NCBI GenBank assembly: GCA_021442155.1
Contig: CM038215.1
Coordinates: 6,906,976 to 6,970,975 of the forward strand
DNA: 64,000 nt
DNA from: Cymbidium sinense
Lineage: Eukaryota > Streptophyta > Magnoliopsida > Asparagales > Orchidaceae
Direction: 5' to 3'
Every line of letters begins with the position of its first letter. Position 1 is the stretch's first letter. Positions 12,501-22,809 of this stretch are shown here, piece after piece. A model generated the notes under the pieces. That model was not told where the DNA came from. It saw nothing but the letters and a program-made list of their open reading frames with translations, and searched no databases. The translations under genes were made by a program, and so were the position numbers.

Positions 12501-12751
12501 AGTCTCTTTGAAAGATTTAGTAAAAGCATGTAATTTAGAGGTAAGATTACCCAAAATATCTGATTCCCTAGAGGGATCCATCGGCACATGGGATTTAACC
12601 CATGGATTTGAAGAAGCCGACTCCAAGAGTCATAGCGTCGTGATAAGAACATGTTGAGATTGGCCCAAGGCCGACAATCTATAGGGAAACAAAGAGAGAA
12701 AGCGCCAAAAACTCACCAAGAATGTGAGGGATCCTGAAATCACTCAGTACG
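9503..12751 (-). mobile_element. Internally deleted L1-type LINE
   Basis: The minus-strand element starts near 12751 and ends in an A-rich 3' end (T-run 9503-9511 on +). An ORF1-like coding region occupies ~11800-12660. ORF2 (endonuclease and reverse transcriptase) is not recognisable anywhere. The 9512-10840 part is A/C-rich on + with CCAACA/AGCC words and a 48 bp direct duplication starting at 10294 and 10342; it looks like 3' UTR or spacer. Its AGAAGGGTTACA...CATCCCAGC words recur in the LINE 3' end at 43165-44040. The element sits inside telomere-like DNA with poly(T) toward the heptamers, like the GRP copies. Confidence 0.8.
11800..12660 (-). pseudogene. LINE ORF1-like protein (DUF4283 plus zinc knuckle), broken
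   Basis: Minus-strand translations show in order: ISDEDIERLAEPF (near 12430), MEDIHFFDSLNLSNSFSIG and IDARHV, KWTPMFN with PIVPIWISLPNLQIHLFN, RPYVARILIEID (near 12000), and a CX2CX4HX4C zinc knuckle (C-N-H-C ... H ... C) at 11857-11898. This order is that of plant L1-LINE ORF1 proteins, RNA-binding partners of the element transcript. Frames shift at least twice and stops occur, so it is inactive. Downstream codons to ~10840 include a Lys-rich KKEKKKK patch that may be the ORF1 C-terminus. Confidence 0.82.
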
Positions 12752-13462
12752 AGGGTTTAGTTTAATTTTAGGGTTTAGGTTTTAGGTTTAGTGTTTATTA
12801 GTTTTTATTAGGTTTTATTAGTTTTAGGTTATTGTTAGTTTATTATTAGTTTTATGTTTAGTTTAGTTAGCTTACTTTTAGTTAGGTTATGAGTAGTTTT
12901 ATTAGTTGTAGTTATAGTTATTATTATTTTAGGTTAGTATAGCAGGGTGGGGGGCATTTTAGGTTTAGTTTATTAGTTTATTTAGTTAGTTTATTTTTTG
13001 GGGTTTAGCTTATTTTAGTTTATTTATTAGTGATTATTAGTTAATTTGTTATTTATTTAATTTAGTTAGTTATTATTATTAGTTTGGTTTTATTATTATT
13101 TAGGTTTTTAGTTTTTAGTTAGTGGTTTAGTTTCTTAGTTTATTTATTTGTTTATTAGTTTAGTTTATTAGTTTTATTTTAATTATGGGTTTAGGTTTAT
13201 TAGTTTATTATTATTAGTTTTTAGTTTTTATGGTTTAGCTTTTTATTAGTTATTATTATTAGTTATTTTTATTATTATTATTAGTTTAGTTTAGTTGGTT
13301 GTTTTTATTTTAGTTTTTTTGTTTTTTTCTTTAGTTATATTATTATTATTATTAGTTTATCATTTTATTTAGTTTATTTATTTATTTAGGGTTTAGGTTT
13401 TTATTTTAGTTATTTATTAGTTATATTATTAGTTTATTATTATATTAGTTTATATTAGTTAG

Positions 13463-13511
<49 letters not shown>

Positions 13512-14177
13512 GTTTTGTTAATTTAGTTATTGTTTGTTTTTTATTATTATTATTAGTTTATTTATTAGGTTTATTAGTTTAGTTATTTAGATTAGTTATT
13601 TAGTTAGTTTTATTTTATTTTATTATTATTATTTATTAGTTAGTTATTATTAATTTGTTAGTGTTTTATTATTAGTTTATTATTAGTTATTAGTTTTTTA
13701 GTTATTATTATATTTAGCTTAGTAGTTTAATTAGTTATTTTTATTTTAGTTTTAGTTAGTTATTTAGTTATTATTATTAGCTTAGTTTAGTTTTAGTGTT
13801 TATAATTTATTAGGGGTTTAAGTTTACTTAGTAATCCAAATTTATTAGTTAGTTTTTTTGTTGGTTTATTAGTTTATTAGTTTATTAGTTATTTGTTTTT
13901 ATTGTTTATTATTAATTATTAGTTAGTTTATTATTAGTTTTTTATTAGTTATTATTGGTTTTAGTTTATTTATTAGTTTATTAGGTTATTAGTTATTATT
14001 AGTTTTAGTTTTGTTTTATTATTAGTTTATTAGTTTTTTTTTATTTAGTTAATTAGTTTTTTATTAGTTTAGTTATTTATTATTTTACTTAAGTTTAGTT
14101 TGTTATTTTTAGTTTTATTATTATTAGTTTATTATTATTAGTTTTATTAATTTAGGTTTAGTTGTTTAGTGTTTTAG

Positions 14178-14225
<48 letters not shown>

Positions 14226-15304
14226 TATTAGTATTACTAGTTTTAGTTATTATTATTATGAGTTTATTAGTTTTAGTTAGTTTAGTTATTAGTTATTTAT
14301 TTAGTTAGTTTAGTTATTATTAGTTTTTTATTATTTGTTAGTTATTATTAGTTTTGTTAGTTAGTTTCATTTATTATTATAATTTATTAGTTTAGTGTTT
14401 GTGTTTAGTTTAGTTTAGTTTTAGTTATTTATTATTTAGTTTAATATTATTATTAGTTAAGTTTATTTAGTTTTTAATTTTATTAGGTTTTATTATTATT
14501 TAGTGTTTTTTAGTTATTATTAGTTTTTAGTTTAGTTTATTTTTTTATTAATTATTAGTTTATTAGTTTCATTAATTTTATTAGTTTATTATTATTAGTT
14601 AGATTATTAGGTTTGTTTATTATTATTATTATTAGGTTTATTTATTTATTTAGGTTTTCTTTATTATTTAGTTTATTATTAGTTTAGATTATTAATTTAG
14701 TTATTTATTTTATTTAGTTTAGTTTATTATTAGTTTATTAGTTTAAAGTTAGTTGTTATTAGTTATTTAGTTTTAGTTTATTAGTTTTTTTAATTTTATT
14801 ATTAGTTTTAGTTATTATTATCTAGTTAATTTATTATTAGGTTGAGTTAGTTTGTTCATTAGTTTTTAGTTAGTTATAGTTAGTTAGTTGATTATTGTTA
14901 TGTCAATTATTTAGTTAGTTTATTAGTTATTAGTAGTTTAGTTAGTTATTATTAGCTTAGTTATTAGGTATAGTTTTATTATAAGTTAGTTATTTATTAG
15001 TTATGTTTAGGGTTTAGGTTTATTAGTTATATTATCGGTAGTTGTTATTAGGGTTTAGTTTAGTTTATTAGTTTAGTTTTAGTTATTAGGTTTAGTTTAG
15101 TTTTATTATTTTATTAGTATTTTAGTTAGTTTATGGTTATTATTTATGTTTAATTTAATTATTACTTTGTTTATTAGTTTAGTTGGTTTTGTTATTCTTA
15201 GTTTCTTAATTTTTATTATTTAGTTTAGTTAATTATTAGTTTTGTTTATTATTAGTTTATTAGTTTAGTTTATTATTTATTAGTTTTAATTTTAGTTAGT
15301 TTAG
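12752..15304 (+). repeat. TTA/GTT trinucleotide-rich low-complexity block
   Basis: Unlike the other T-rich blocks, this one is built from TTATTAGTTTA-type words and contains two pure (ATT)n runs, 13463-13511 (about 16 units) and 14181-14225 (about 15 units). Only occasional TTTAGGG words remain. No coding sequence or RNA gene seen. Confidence 0.85.
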
Positions 15305-15487
15305 TTTAGTGTTTTATTAGTTTCTTAGTAGGGTTTAGGGTTTAGGGTTTAGGGTTTGGGTTTAGGGTTATGGGGTTTAGGGTTTAGGGTTTAGCATTTA
15401 TGGTTAGAATTTTTTTATTTTTTTATTTTTTATTTTTAGGGTTTATGTTTAGGGTTCTGGTTTTAGTTTAGGGTTTAGGGTTTTTAG
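15305..15487 (+). repeat. Telomere-like spacer with consecutive TTTAGGG units
   Basis: Consecutive TTTAGGG heptamers near 15331-15357, then more degenerate units up to the T-run of GRP copy 3. Confidence 0.9.
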
Positions 15488-15968
15488 TTTCTTTTTAATA
15501 GAGAATAAATTTAGATTTAAAATTTTTTCTTTTTGATTTCATCAACTAAGTAACACAGCAAGTTATCTAATACACAAGCGATGACATAGATAAAAATGAG
15601 CATGCAAAGAGTAAATCAAAAACCCTAGATAATTAGAACCATCTCTATTGTAAAGAAAATTCCATAAGCAGCAGATTAGATTGGACATTCTTCAGTTTCT
15701 CCAGTTCCCATCGGAACCACCCTGGCCTCTCGAGTAGCAGGATCCACCATCATATTTTTGATTTCTCCCTCCGCCACCACCACGGCTATAACCTTCAATG
15801 CTCCTCCTGCCTCCATAACTACCACTGCTCCAACCACCAGCTCCATATCCACCAGAACCTCCAAATCCCCCACCACACTGTGATAATCGCCTCCTCAGCC
15901 TTCACCTCCACTGCTAGATCTAGACTCACCCTGGTTGATGGTGATGTTTTGCTATCGCCCCATTCTTG
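15488..15968 (-). pseudogene. GRP retrocopy 3
   Basis: Same piece as copy 1. On minus the RRM tail is damaged: after NG the NLDGRNI part is replaced by a frameshifted remnant. The glycine-rich part then continues in shifted frames with CGGGG and GGYGAGGWS-type runs. The 66-codon frame at 15676-15876 is an out-of-frame reading (V, M, E-rich) of the glycine codons. The 3' UTR and A-rich 3' end (TTTCTTTTT on + at 15488) are conserved. The junction CCCATTCTTGG | TTTAGG matches the other copies. Confidence 0.85.
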
Positions 15969-18900
15969 GTTTAGGTTTAGGCTTAAGTTTGTTAGCTCTT
16001 AGGGTTTAGGTTTAGGTTTATTTTTTAATTTATTTAGTTACTTTAGGTTTAGGTTTAAGGTTTGAGGTTTAAGGATTAGGGTTTAGGGTTTAAGGTTTAG
16101 GGTTAGAGTTTATGGTTTAACATTTAGGGTTTATAGTTTAGCATTTGGGGGGTTTGGGTTTTACATGCTTTTTAGGTTTGTGGTTGGGTCAGGGTTAGGG
16201 TTTGTGGTTTAGGGTTTAGGCTCAGTTTAGGGTTTAGAGTTTAGGTTTAGGTCAGGGTTTTAGGGTTTAGGTTTTAGGGCAGGTTTAATGTTTAACATTT
16301 GTGGTTTTAGTTGGTTTTGTTTAGTTTAGGGTTTAGGTTTTTTTATTGAAATTAAGTAAAACCCAGGTTTTGTTTTATTTAGTTTATTTTTATTTATTTT
16401 AGTTTATTTTATTTTAATTTTATTTAGGTTTATTTTTATTTTATTTAGTATAGTTTATTTATTTTAAGTTTATTTATTTTAGTTTATTAGGTTTAGGTTT
16501 ATATTTAGATTTGTTTTAAGTTTTATTTTCATTTTACTTTTAGGTTTTAGGTTTTATTTTTTTATTTTTTAGGTTTAGGTTTTAATTTAATTTTTTAAAT
16601 TAGGTTTTAGGTTTTATTTTAGGTTTATTTTAAATTTTATTTTTAGGTTTAGGTTTAGGTTTTTTATTAAGTTTCTTTTTTAGGTTTTATTTTAGTTTAG
16701 TTTAGGTTTATTTTAGTTTATTTTATTTTATTTTGTTTAGGTTTAAGTTTAGGTTTAGGTTTTATTTGTTTTAGTTTATTTTATTTTATTTTATTTTAGG
16801 TTTATGTTTATTTTATTTATTTTATTTTATTTTTATTTTAGTTTTATTTTATGTTTATTTTTTTTTATTTACGTTTTAGATTTTACTTTTTATTTATTTT
16901 TAGTTTTTAAGGTTTAGATTTTTTTGTAGTTCTTATTTTATTTTATATTTAGTTTTTATTTTATTTAGGTTTTTATTTCTTAGGTTGATTTGAGTTTAGT
17001 TTATATTTAATTTATTTTATTTTAGTTTATTTTTAGTTTTTATTATATTTTTGGTTTTGGTTTAAGTTTAGTTTAGGTTTTATTTTATCTTTAATTTTTT
17101 TAGGTTTATGTTTCAGGTTTATATAGTTTAGCCCAGTTTAGGTTTTGGGCCCATGCCCAGGATTTAGGTCAGGGTCAGGGCCCAGGGCCCAGGTTTAGGG
17201 GTGAGCCCAGGGTTTAGGGTTTAGTGTTTAGGCTTTAGGGAAGGTTTAAAGCCCAGGTTTAGTGCCAGTGGTTTGTGGGTGTCATTGGGGCCCAGCACTT
17301 TAGGGTTTAGGGTTTAGAGGAAGGGTAGTAGTTTGGGTTAAGGGTTATTTAGGGTTTAGCCTGTTTAGCTTTAGGGCTCATGGTTTATGGTTTAGGGTTA
17401 GTTTTAGGGTTTGGGGTAGGGTTGGGTTTAAGACTTAGTGTTTAGGTTTAAGGCTTAATGTTTAGGGATTTTTTAGTTTAATTTTAATTTTATTTTATTG
17501 AGTTTTAATTTTATTTTATTTAATTTAGGTTATTTATTTTATTTTATTTATTTTGTTTAATTTTTTTATTTATTTTAAGCTTTAGGTTTAGGTTCTATTT
17601 TTATTTTAGGTTTATGTTTAGGTTTAGGTTTTTTTAGGTTTATCTTTAAGTTTTATTTTTTTAATATGTAGGTTTATTTTATTTTATTTTATTTTATTTT
17701 ATTTAGGGTTTAAGTTTACTTTATTTTAGGTTTAGGTTTAGGTTTTATTTTTTTAGTTTAGGTTTAGGTTTATTTTATTATGTTTATTTGAGGTTTATGT
17801 TTTTTAGCTTTATTTATTTTATTTTTTATTTATTTTTAGGTTTAGGTTTTTCTTTATTTTTATTTTAATTTATTTTAAGTTTATTTTATTTTATTTTTTA
17901 TTTAATTTATTTAGGTTTTAGTTTATGTTTATTTTATTTTATTTGGTTTAGTTTATGTTTTTTTAATTTTAGTTTAGTTTTAATATTTTATTTTATATTT
18001 TTAAGTTTAGGTTTAAGTTTAGGATTAGATTTTAGTTTAGGTTTTATTTTATTTTATATTTATTTTATTTATTTTAGGTTTTATTTTATCTTATTTTTAG
18101 TTTTAGTTTGGTAGCTTTAGGTTTGGGTTTAAGGTTTAGGGTTTAGTGCCAGTAGGTGGCCCAGTTTAGGGTTTAGGGTTTAAGGTTTAGGTTTTATCTA
18201 GCCATGATCTTGTGGTAGAGCCTGTGAGTCAGGCTTAGTGGCCTGTGGCCCAGGATTCAGGTCATAGGGTGGCCCAGCCTGTGGCCCAGGGCCTAGTGGG
18301 ACGACGCTGTGGCCCAGGATGTGATCAGAAGGAGGGCCCAGCCCAGAGCCCAGGGCCTAGCCCAGGGCCTGTGGGTAGGGCCTTTTGGGGTGTGTTTGGG
18401 CCCAGGGCCTGGCCCCAGTCAGGGTCTGTGATCAGGGCCCAGTGGCCCAGTCAGGGCCCAAGGCCTGATAGGATCCAGGTCAGTTAGGCCCAGGGTCAGG
18501 CCCAGGTCAAGTTAGTTTAGGGCTCCAGTGAAGGATCCAGAGTCAGGTCAGGTAGTTTAGGTTTAGAGGCTCAGGTCTTACGCCTCAGGTTTAGGGCTCA
18601 GTCTGGAAGTCAGTTTAAGGCGCAGTTTGGGTCAGGGTTTTGTGGTAGCCTGGGTCAGCTCAGAGCCAGGCCCAGGGTCTTATTCTGGGCCCAGGTTTAG
18701 GCTCAGGGGTCAGCCAGTTTAGGCTACCTCAGAGTTTAGGGCCTGTGTGGATCTCAGGAGGTCAGGTTAGTTTGAGTTGGGTTTGAGTTTAGGTTAGGTT
18801 TGGGTAGTGGTCAGTCAGTGTCAGTTTAGGTAGTTTGTGTCATATTTTAGGATGCCTGTATTTAGTCAGCTACCATTTAAGCCCATTTAGGTAGTCAGAG

Positions 18901-20509
18901 TTTAAGATTAGTTTTTTTATCAGTTTTTTAGGACTATGGTTAGTTAGTTTAGAGTTTGGGAGGTTTATGGTGGAGTAGGGTCAGTTTAGGGTGAGGATTA
19001 GTGGTTAAGCCCAGGTTAAAAGGTTTAGGTTTAGGGTCTTCAGTCAGTTAGGTTGGGAGGTATCAGTTTAGGGCTAGGATCCGTGGATGGTTTAGGGTTT
19101 AGGGTTTAGGTTCTTTTTTTAAAATTAGGTAAACCAATAAGTTTAGGTTTCTTTAATTTATTTTTCATTTATTTTAGTTTATTTTGTTTTATTATTTTCA
19201 TTTAGGTTATTTTTTTTATTTTAATTTAGTTCAGTTTATTTATTTTATGTTTATTTATTTTAGTTTAGGTTTTTAGGTTTATTTATTTAGGTTTAGGTTT
19301 AGGTTTAGGTTTATTTAGTTTAGTTTACTTATTTTAGTTTATTTTTTAGGTTTAGGTTTAGGTTTAGGTTTAGGTTTAGGTATAGGTATAGGTTTAGGTT
19401 TGGATTTAGGTTTATTTATTTTATTTTTATTTAGCTTAGTTTATTTATTAAGGTTTATGTTTAGGTTTATTTAGTTATCTATTTTCGTTTAGTTTAGGTT
19501 TAGGTTTAGGTTTATTTTATTTAGTTTAGGTTTAGGTTTAGGTTTAGGTTTATTTAGTTAAGTTTATTTTATTTATTTAGTTTAGGCTTAAGTTTAGGCT
19601 TAATTTAGGTTTAGGTTTAGGTTTAAGTTTATGGTTGAGTTTATTTTAGTTTATTTAGTTTAGGTTTAGGTTTAGTTTAGTTTAGCGTTTATATGTTTAT
19701 GTTTAGGTTTTATTTAGTTTAGTTTAGTCCTTTATTTTTTTAGTTTAGGTTTATTTATTTTAGTTTATTTTTTTTAGGTTTAGATTTTGGTTTAGGTTTA
19801 GTTTTAGGTTTTGGTTTGGGTTTATTTTATTTAGTTTATTAATTTAGTTTAAGTTTATTTAGTTTATTAGTTTTATTTATTTTAGTTTAACTTTAGGCTT
19901 AGGTTTGGTTTAGGTTTAAGTTTAGGCTATGTTTGTTTGGTTTATTTTTTTATTTAGTTTATTTAGTTTAGGTTTAGATTTAGATTTAGGTTTTTTTATT
20001 TAGGTTTAGGTTTAAGTTTAGGTTTTTAGGTTTAGGTTTAACTTTATTTAGTTTATTTAGTTTATTTTAGGTTTAGGTTTATTTAGTTTAGTTTAGTTAA
20101 GTTAAGTTTAGGTTTATTTAATTAGTTCAATTTATTTGTGTTCATAGGTTTATTTTAGGTTTAGTTTATTTATTTTAATTTTAGTTTAGTTTAGTTTAGG
20201 TTTAGTTTATTTTTTAGTTTTGGTTTATTTTTATTTTAGTTTAGGTTTTGGTTTATTTTAGGTTTAGGTTTATTTATTTTTAGTTTAATTTAAGTTTATT
20301 TATTTTTAGTTTAAGTTAGGTTTATTTTACTTAGGTTTAAGTTTTGGTTCTATTTATTTATTTAGTTTAGGTTTAGGTTTAGGTTTAAGTTTAGGGTTAT
20401 ATTAGTTTATTTAGTTTAGGTTTAGGTTTTGGTTTAGGTTTAGGTTTTATTTAGTTTAGTTTAGTTTAGTTTAGGTTTTGGTTTAGGTTTAGTTTAGTTT
20501 AGGTTTTGT
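15969..20509 (+). repeat. Long array spacer with two GC-rich islands
   Basis: Layout: telomere-like to ~16340, with the ATTTATTTAGTTACTTTAGG flank at 16028; an AAATTAAGTAAAACCCAGG box at ~16350; T-rich to ~17110; GC-rich CAGGGCCCAGGG island to ~17470; T-rich to ~18110; the largest GC-rich island (CCCAGGGCC, CAGTGGCC, GGTCAGG words) to ~19080; a box at ~19117; then T-rich DNA with pure TTTAGG hexamer runs near 19345-19380 up to the LTR element. The 80-codon frame at 18245-18487 is only a reading of the GC-rich repeat. Confidence 0.85.
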
Positions 20510-21626
20510 TGCATACTAGAAAACCAGTTGCCGTAGAATAAAAGTTTACGTCTTAACTTTGTTGCAGAATCTAGCACACACAGAGATGTTTGAAGAATTA
20601 ATAAGAAAACTCCAGAATTTTTATGTGAAAAAACCTCGAAAAGAGGGAAAAAACTACGGGGCCTAGCCTAGTAAAAATCTTCCACTATGTATCTATTTCA
20701 GAGTACAAAATTTTCTCGATAACTGAGAAGAATAGAGACGACAATGGGAATTCGGAATTAGGTAACAACAAATATATAGCCATGGTTTTAGCTTGACAGT
20801 AGTTGATGGTGGGTCGACTGCGGTCATGATCACGGTCAATGGCGGTGGCCAAGATGGTCATAGCCGGTGACCGGCATGCCGGCGATGGTGACCGGCGAAG
20901 GTGGTTGATGACAATAATGATTGATGGTGGTGGCCGACGACGGTGGCTGGCGGTGGTCGGCAGCCGCAACCAGCAACGGTGGTCGACGACGGCGACTGGC
21001 GATGGTAGTTAGTGGGGATCACCGGTGGTGATGACCGGCGGTAATGACCGGCAACAGTGGTTGACGGCAATGCCCGATGACGGTGGTCCACAAAAGTGGT
21101 CGGCGATGACGACCGGCGACGGAGATTGATGACGATGAGGGTCGGATGGCGTGACGCGGACGGGTGGCCACCGAGGTGGTGACCGCCGAGTGGTGGCACG
21201 ATTATGCTTGGAGGATTTTCAAGCTTTAGAGCTCTCTCTTCTCTTTAGCTTGGCTCCCCTCATGTGAAGAATGAGGGGCTATTTATAGATTAGAGAGAAG
21301 GTATTTTTGTAAATAAATGCAAAATCCAAACCACTCCATCGGATGGCTCAAGATGATTCCTTTGATCATATGATGTATTTTGTGTATTTGAATGCTCAAA
21401 TGAAGTCAAACTCAAGAGATCTTAGGCTTATTAAATCAAGCTCATCAAGACGCTCGATTTGATCATAAACACTCCATATTTAAGAAGTATTTAGGGATTT
21501 AACTGATATCCCAAAGTTTCCAATGATATTTTAAGTGCTTCATCTCGACTAGTTTCAACTTAGGATCAGCTTGCTTTTGACATGAAGATTTGTGTTTCGA
21601 CTAGTAGTATTTTTAGTGTCATATCA
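20510..21626 (-). repeat. 3' LTR of the Tat element
   Basis: Ends are TG...CA on minus (TGATATGACAC at the inner edge, TAGTATGCA at the outer). It matches 30990-32206 along its length, with many substitutions and about 100 bp less. A TATAAATA on minus (21290-21297) is the likely promoter box. The central part (about 20800-21190) is a G/C-rich trinucleotide-like minisatellite of GGTGGNCGGCGA-type words; the His/Pro/Ser-rich minus frames at 20685-21199 are readings of it. Confidence 0.93.
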
Positions 21627-21645
21627 GTAGCCCCCCTATTTTTGG
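21627..21645 (-). other. Polypurine tract next to the 3' LTR
   Basis: On minus the sequence reads AAAAATAGGGGGGCTAC directly before the LTR start TGATATG. This is the position and composition of the plus-strand primer in LTR retrotransposons. Confidence 0.85.
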
Positions 21646-22147
21646 AAGGCATTTTCTCAATCATCCAAAAATATATATGCCAAATAATTAAAAATAGCAA
21701 ATTCTTTAATGAAATTTGTAGGTTCATTAAATATACATTTTCAAAGAACAGATCTTCATGGGATCACAAGATTATGATCACGGAAGCGGGTGCAGGGCCA
21801 TGGATGTGTGCGGGTATGCACGGGCGCAAGATTTCAGGGTTGTGGACCCATCCGGACACTTACGGGCCCTTGCAAGCCCCCATGGGCATGCGGGAGCGGT
21901 GCGCTACATGGATAGTCGGGTGCTCATGGCTGGCACGCTGGTCGCACGGGTGCATGGGCGACCGTGCGGGTGAGCGGGCGGGTGAGTGGTCACTGCCGTG
22001 AGCGCGGGCTGGTGTTTCCAGCACGCAGATCGGTCCACGACGCCGCGAAATGCACGATGATTAGAAATTTTTTTCTATTTTCTCCAATTTTCTTCTTCAT
22101 TTTTCATTTTTTTCATGTTTTTAACCTTTTTGCCCATGGAGGGGGTC
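21646..22147. other. GC/CpG-rich segment between PPT and antisense promoter
   Basis: About 21780-22045 is markedly GC- and CpG-rich (GCGGGTG, GCACGGG, GGGCGACCG words) compared with its surroundings. Frames 21582-22001, 21758-21973 and 21964-22152 show no known motif. It may be an upstream promoter region of the antisense gene; that is inference. Confidence 0.5.
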
Positions 22148-22154
22148 TATAAAA
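22148..22154 (+). promoter_or_regulatory. TATA box of the antisense transcription unit
   Basis: TATAAAA within GGGGGTCTATAAAAACCCCC, on the strand opposite to the retrotransposon genes and ~660 bp upstream of the first plausible ATG. A start site ~25-35 bp downstream, near 22180, would be expected. No second good TATA is seen between it and the coding region. Confidence 0.6.
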
Positions 22155-22322
22155 ACCCCCTAGGGTCAAGTGAGAAGACACAATTCCCATATGCTCTAGT
22201 GTTCCTCTGCATTGGATGAGAAATCATCTAGCGGAAGTTCAAGTGCTAGGGGAAAAAATTTTATTTTTTTTCTTTTGTCAGTGAAGTTCTAACCTTCTTC
22301 TTAAGAGAAGGTCATTCGCTTT

Positions 22323-22770
22323 GCTGATCAAGGCCCGTAGCTCATACGGCGAGGCTACGGTTTTCCATCAAAAGAGGCGTCAATTGTCCTCGTCAGACCG
22401 ATCAGATTTGGAGGTGATCAAGGCCCGCAGTTCATATGGCGAGGCTCTGGTTTTCCCACGAAAGAGGCATCAACTGTCCTGGTCAGACCGACTAAGTTCA
22501 GAGGTGATCAAGGCTCGTAGTTCATATGGCGAGACTCTGGTTTTCCCTTGAAAGAGGTGTCAACTGTCCTGGTCAGACCGACTGAGTTCGGAGGCAATCA
22601 AGGCTTATAGTTCATACAGGGAGGCTCCAATTTTCCCTCGAAGAGGCAACCGTCTCATCCCAGCAGCGTGGTGATCAAGGTCGCTTGTTTATATGGTGAG
22701 GCTCGCTTTTCCCTCGATAGAGGCGGCCAACTATCCTCGCCGATCCCTGAGGATCAAGGCCCATAATTTC
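22323..22770 (+). repeat. ~90 bp minisatellite in the antisense leader
   Basis: The word GATCAAGGCCCG(T/C)AG starts near 22325, 22416, 22506, 22596, 22673 and 22752, giving about five units of ~77-91 bp. Each unit also carries TATGGCGAGGCT, GTTTTCCC, AAAGAGGC and a GGTCAGACCGA palindrome-like word. The open frame 22321-22551 is a reading of the repeat. It lies in the presumed 5' leader of the antisense gene. Confidence 0.85.
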
Positions 22771-22809
22771 TACTTCTTCTTGTAGGAAATTGGATTTCTT
22801 AAAACTTCA

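Noticed and set aside
18245..18487. GC-rich 80-codon ORF (G, P, Q, A-rich)
   Set aside because: Pure translation of the CCCAGGG/CAGTGGCC island, without start context or known motif. The same applies to 36916-37209.
20858..21199. 113-codon His/Pro/Ser-rich ORF on minus
   Set aside because: It lies in the LTR minisatellite; a similar frame (31297-31626) occurs in the other LTR.
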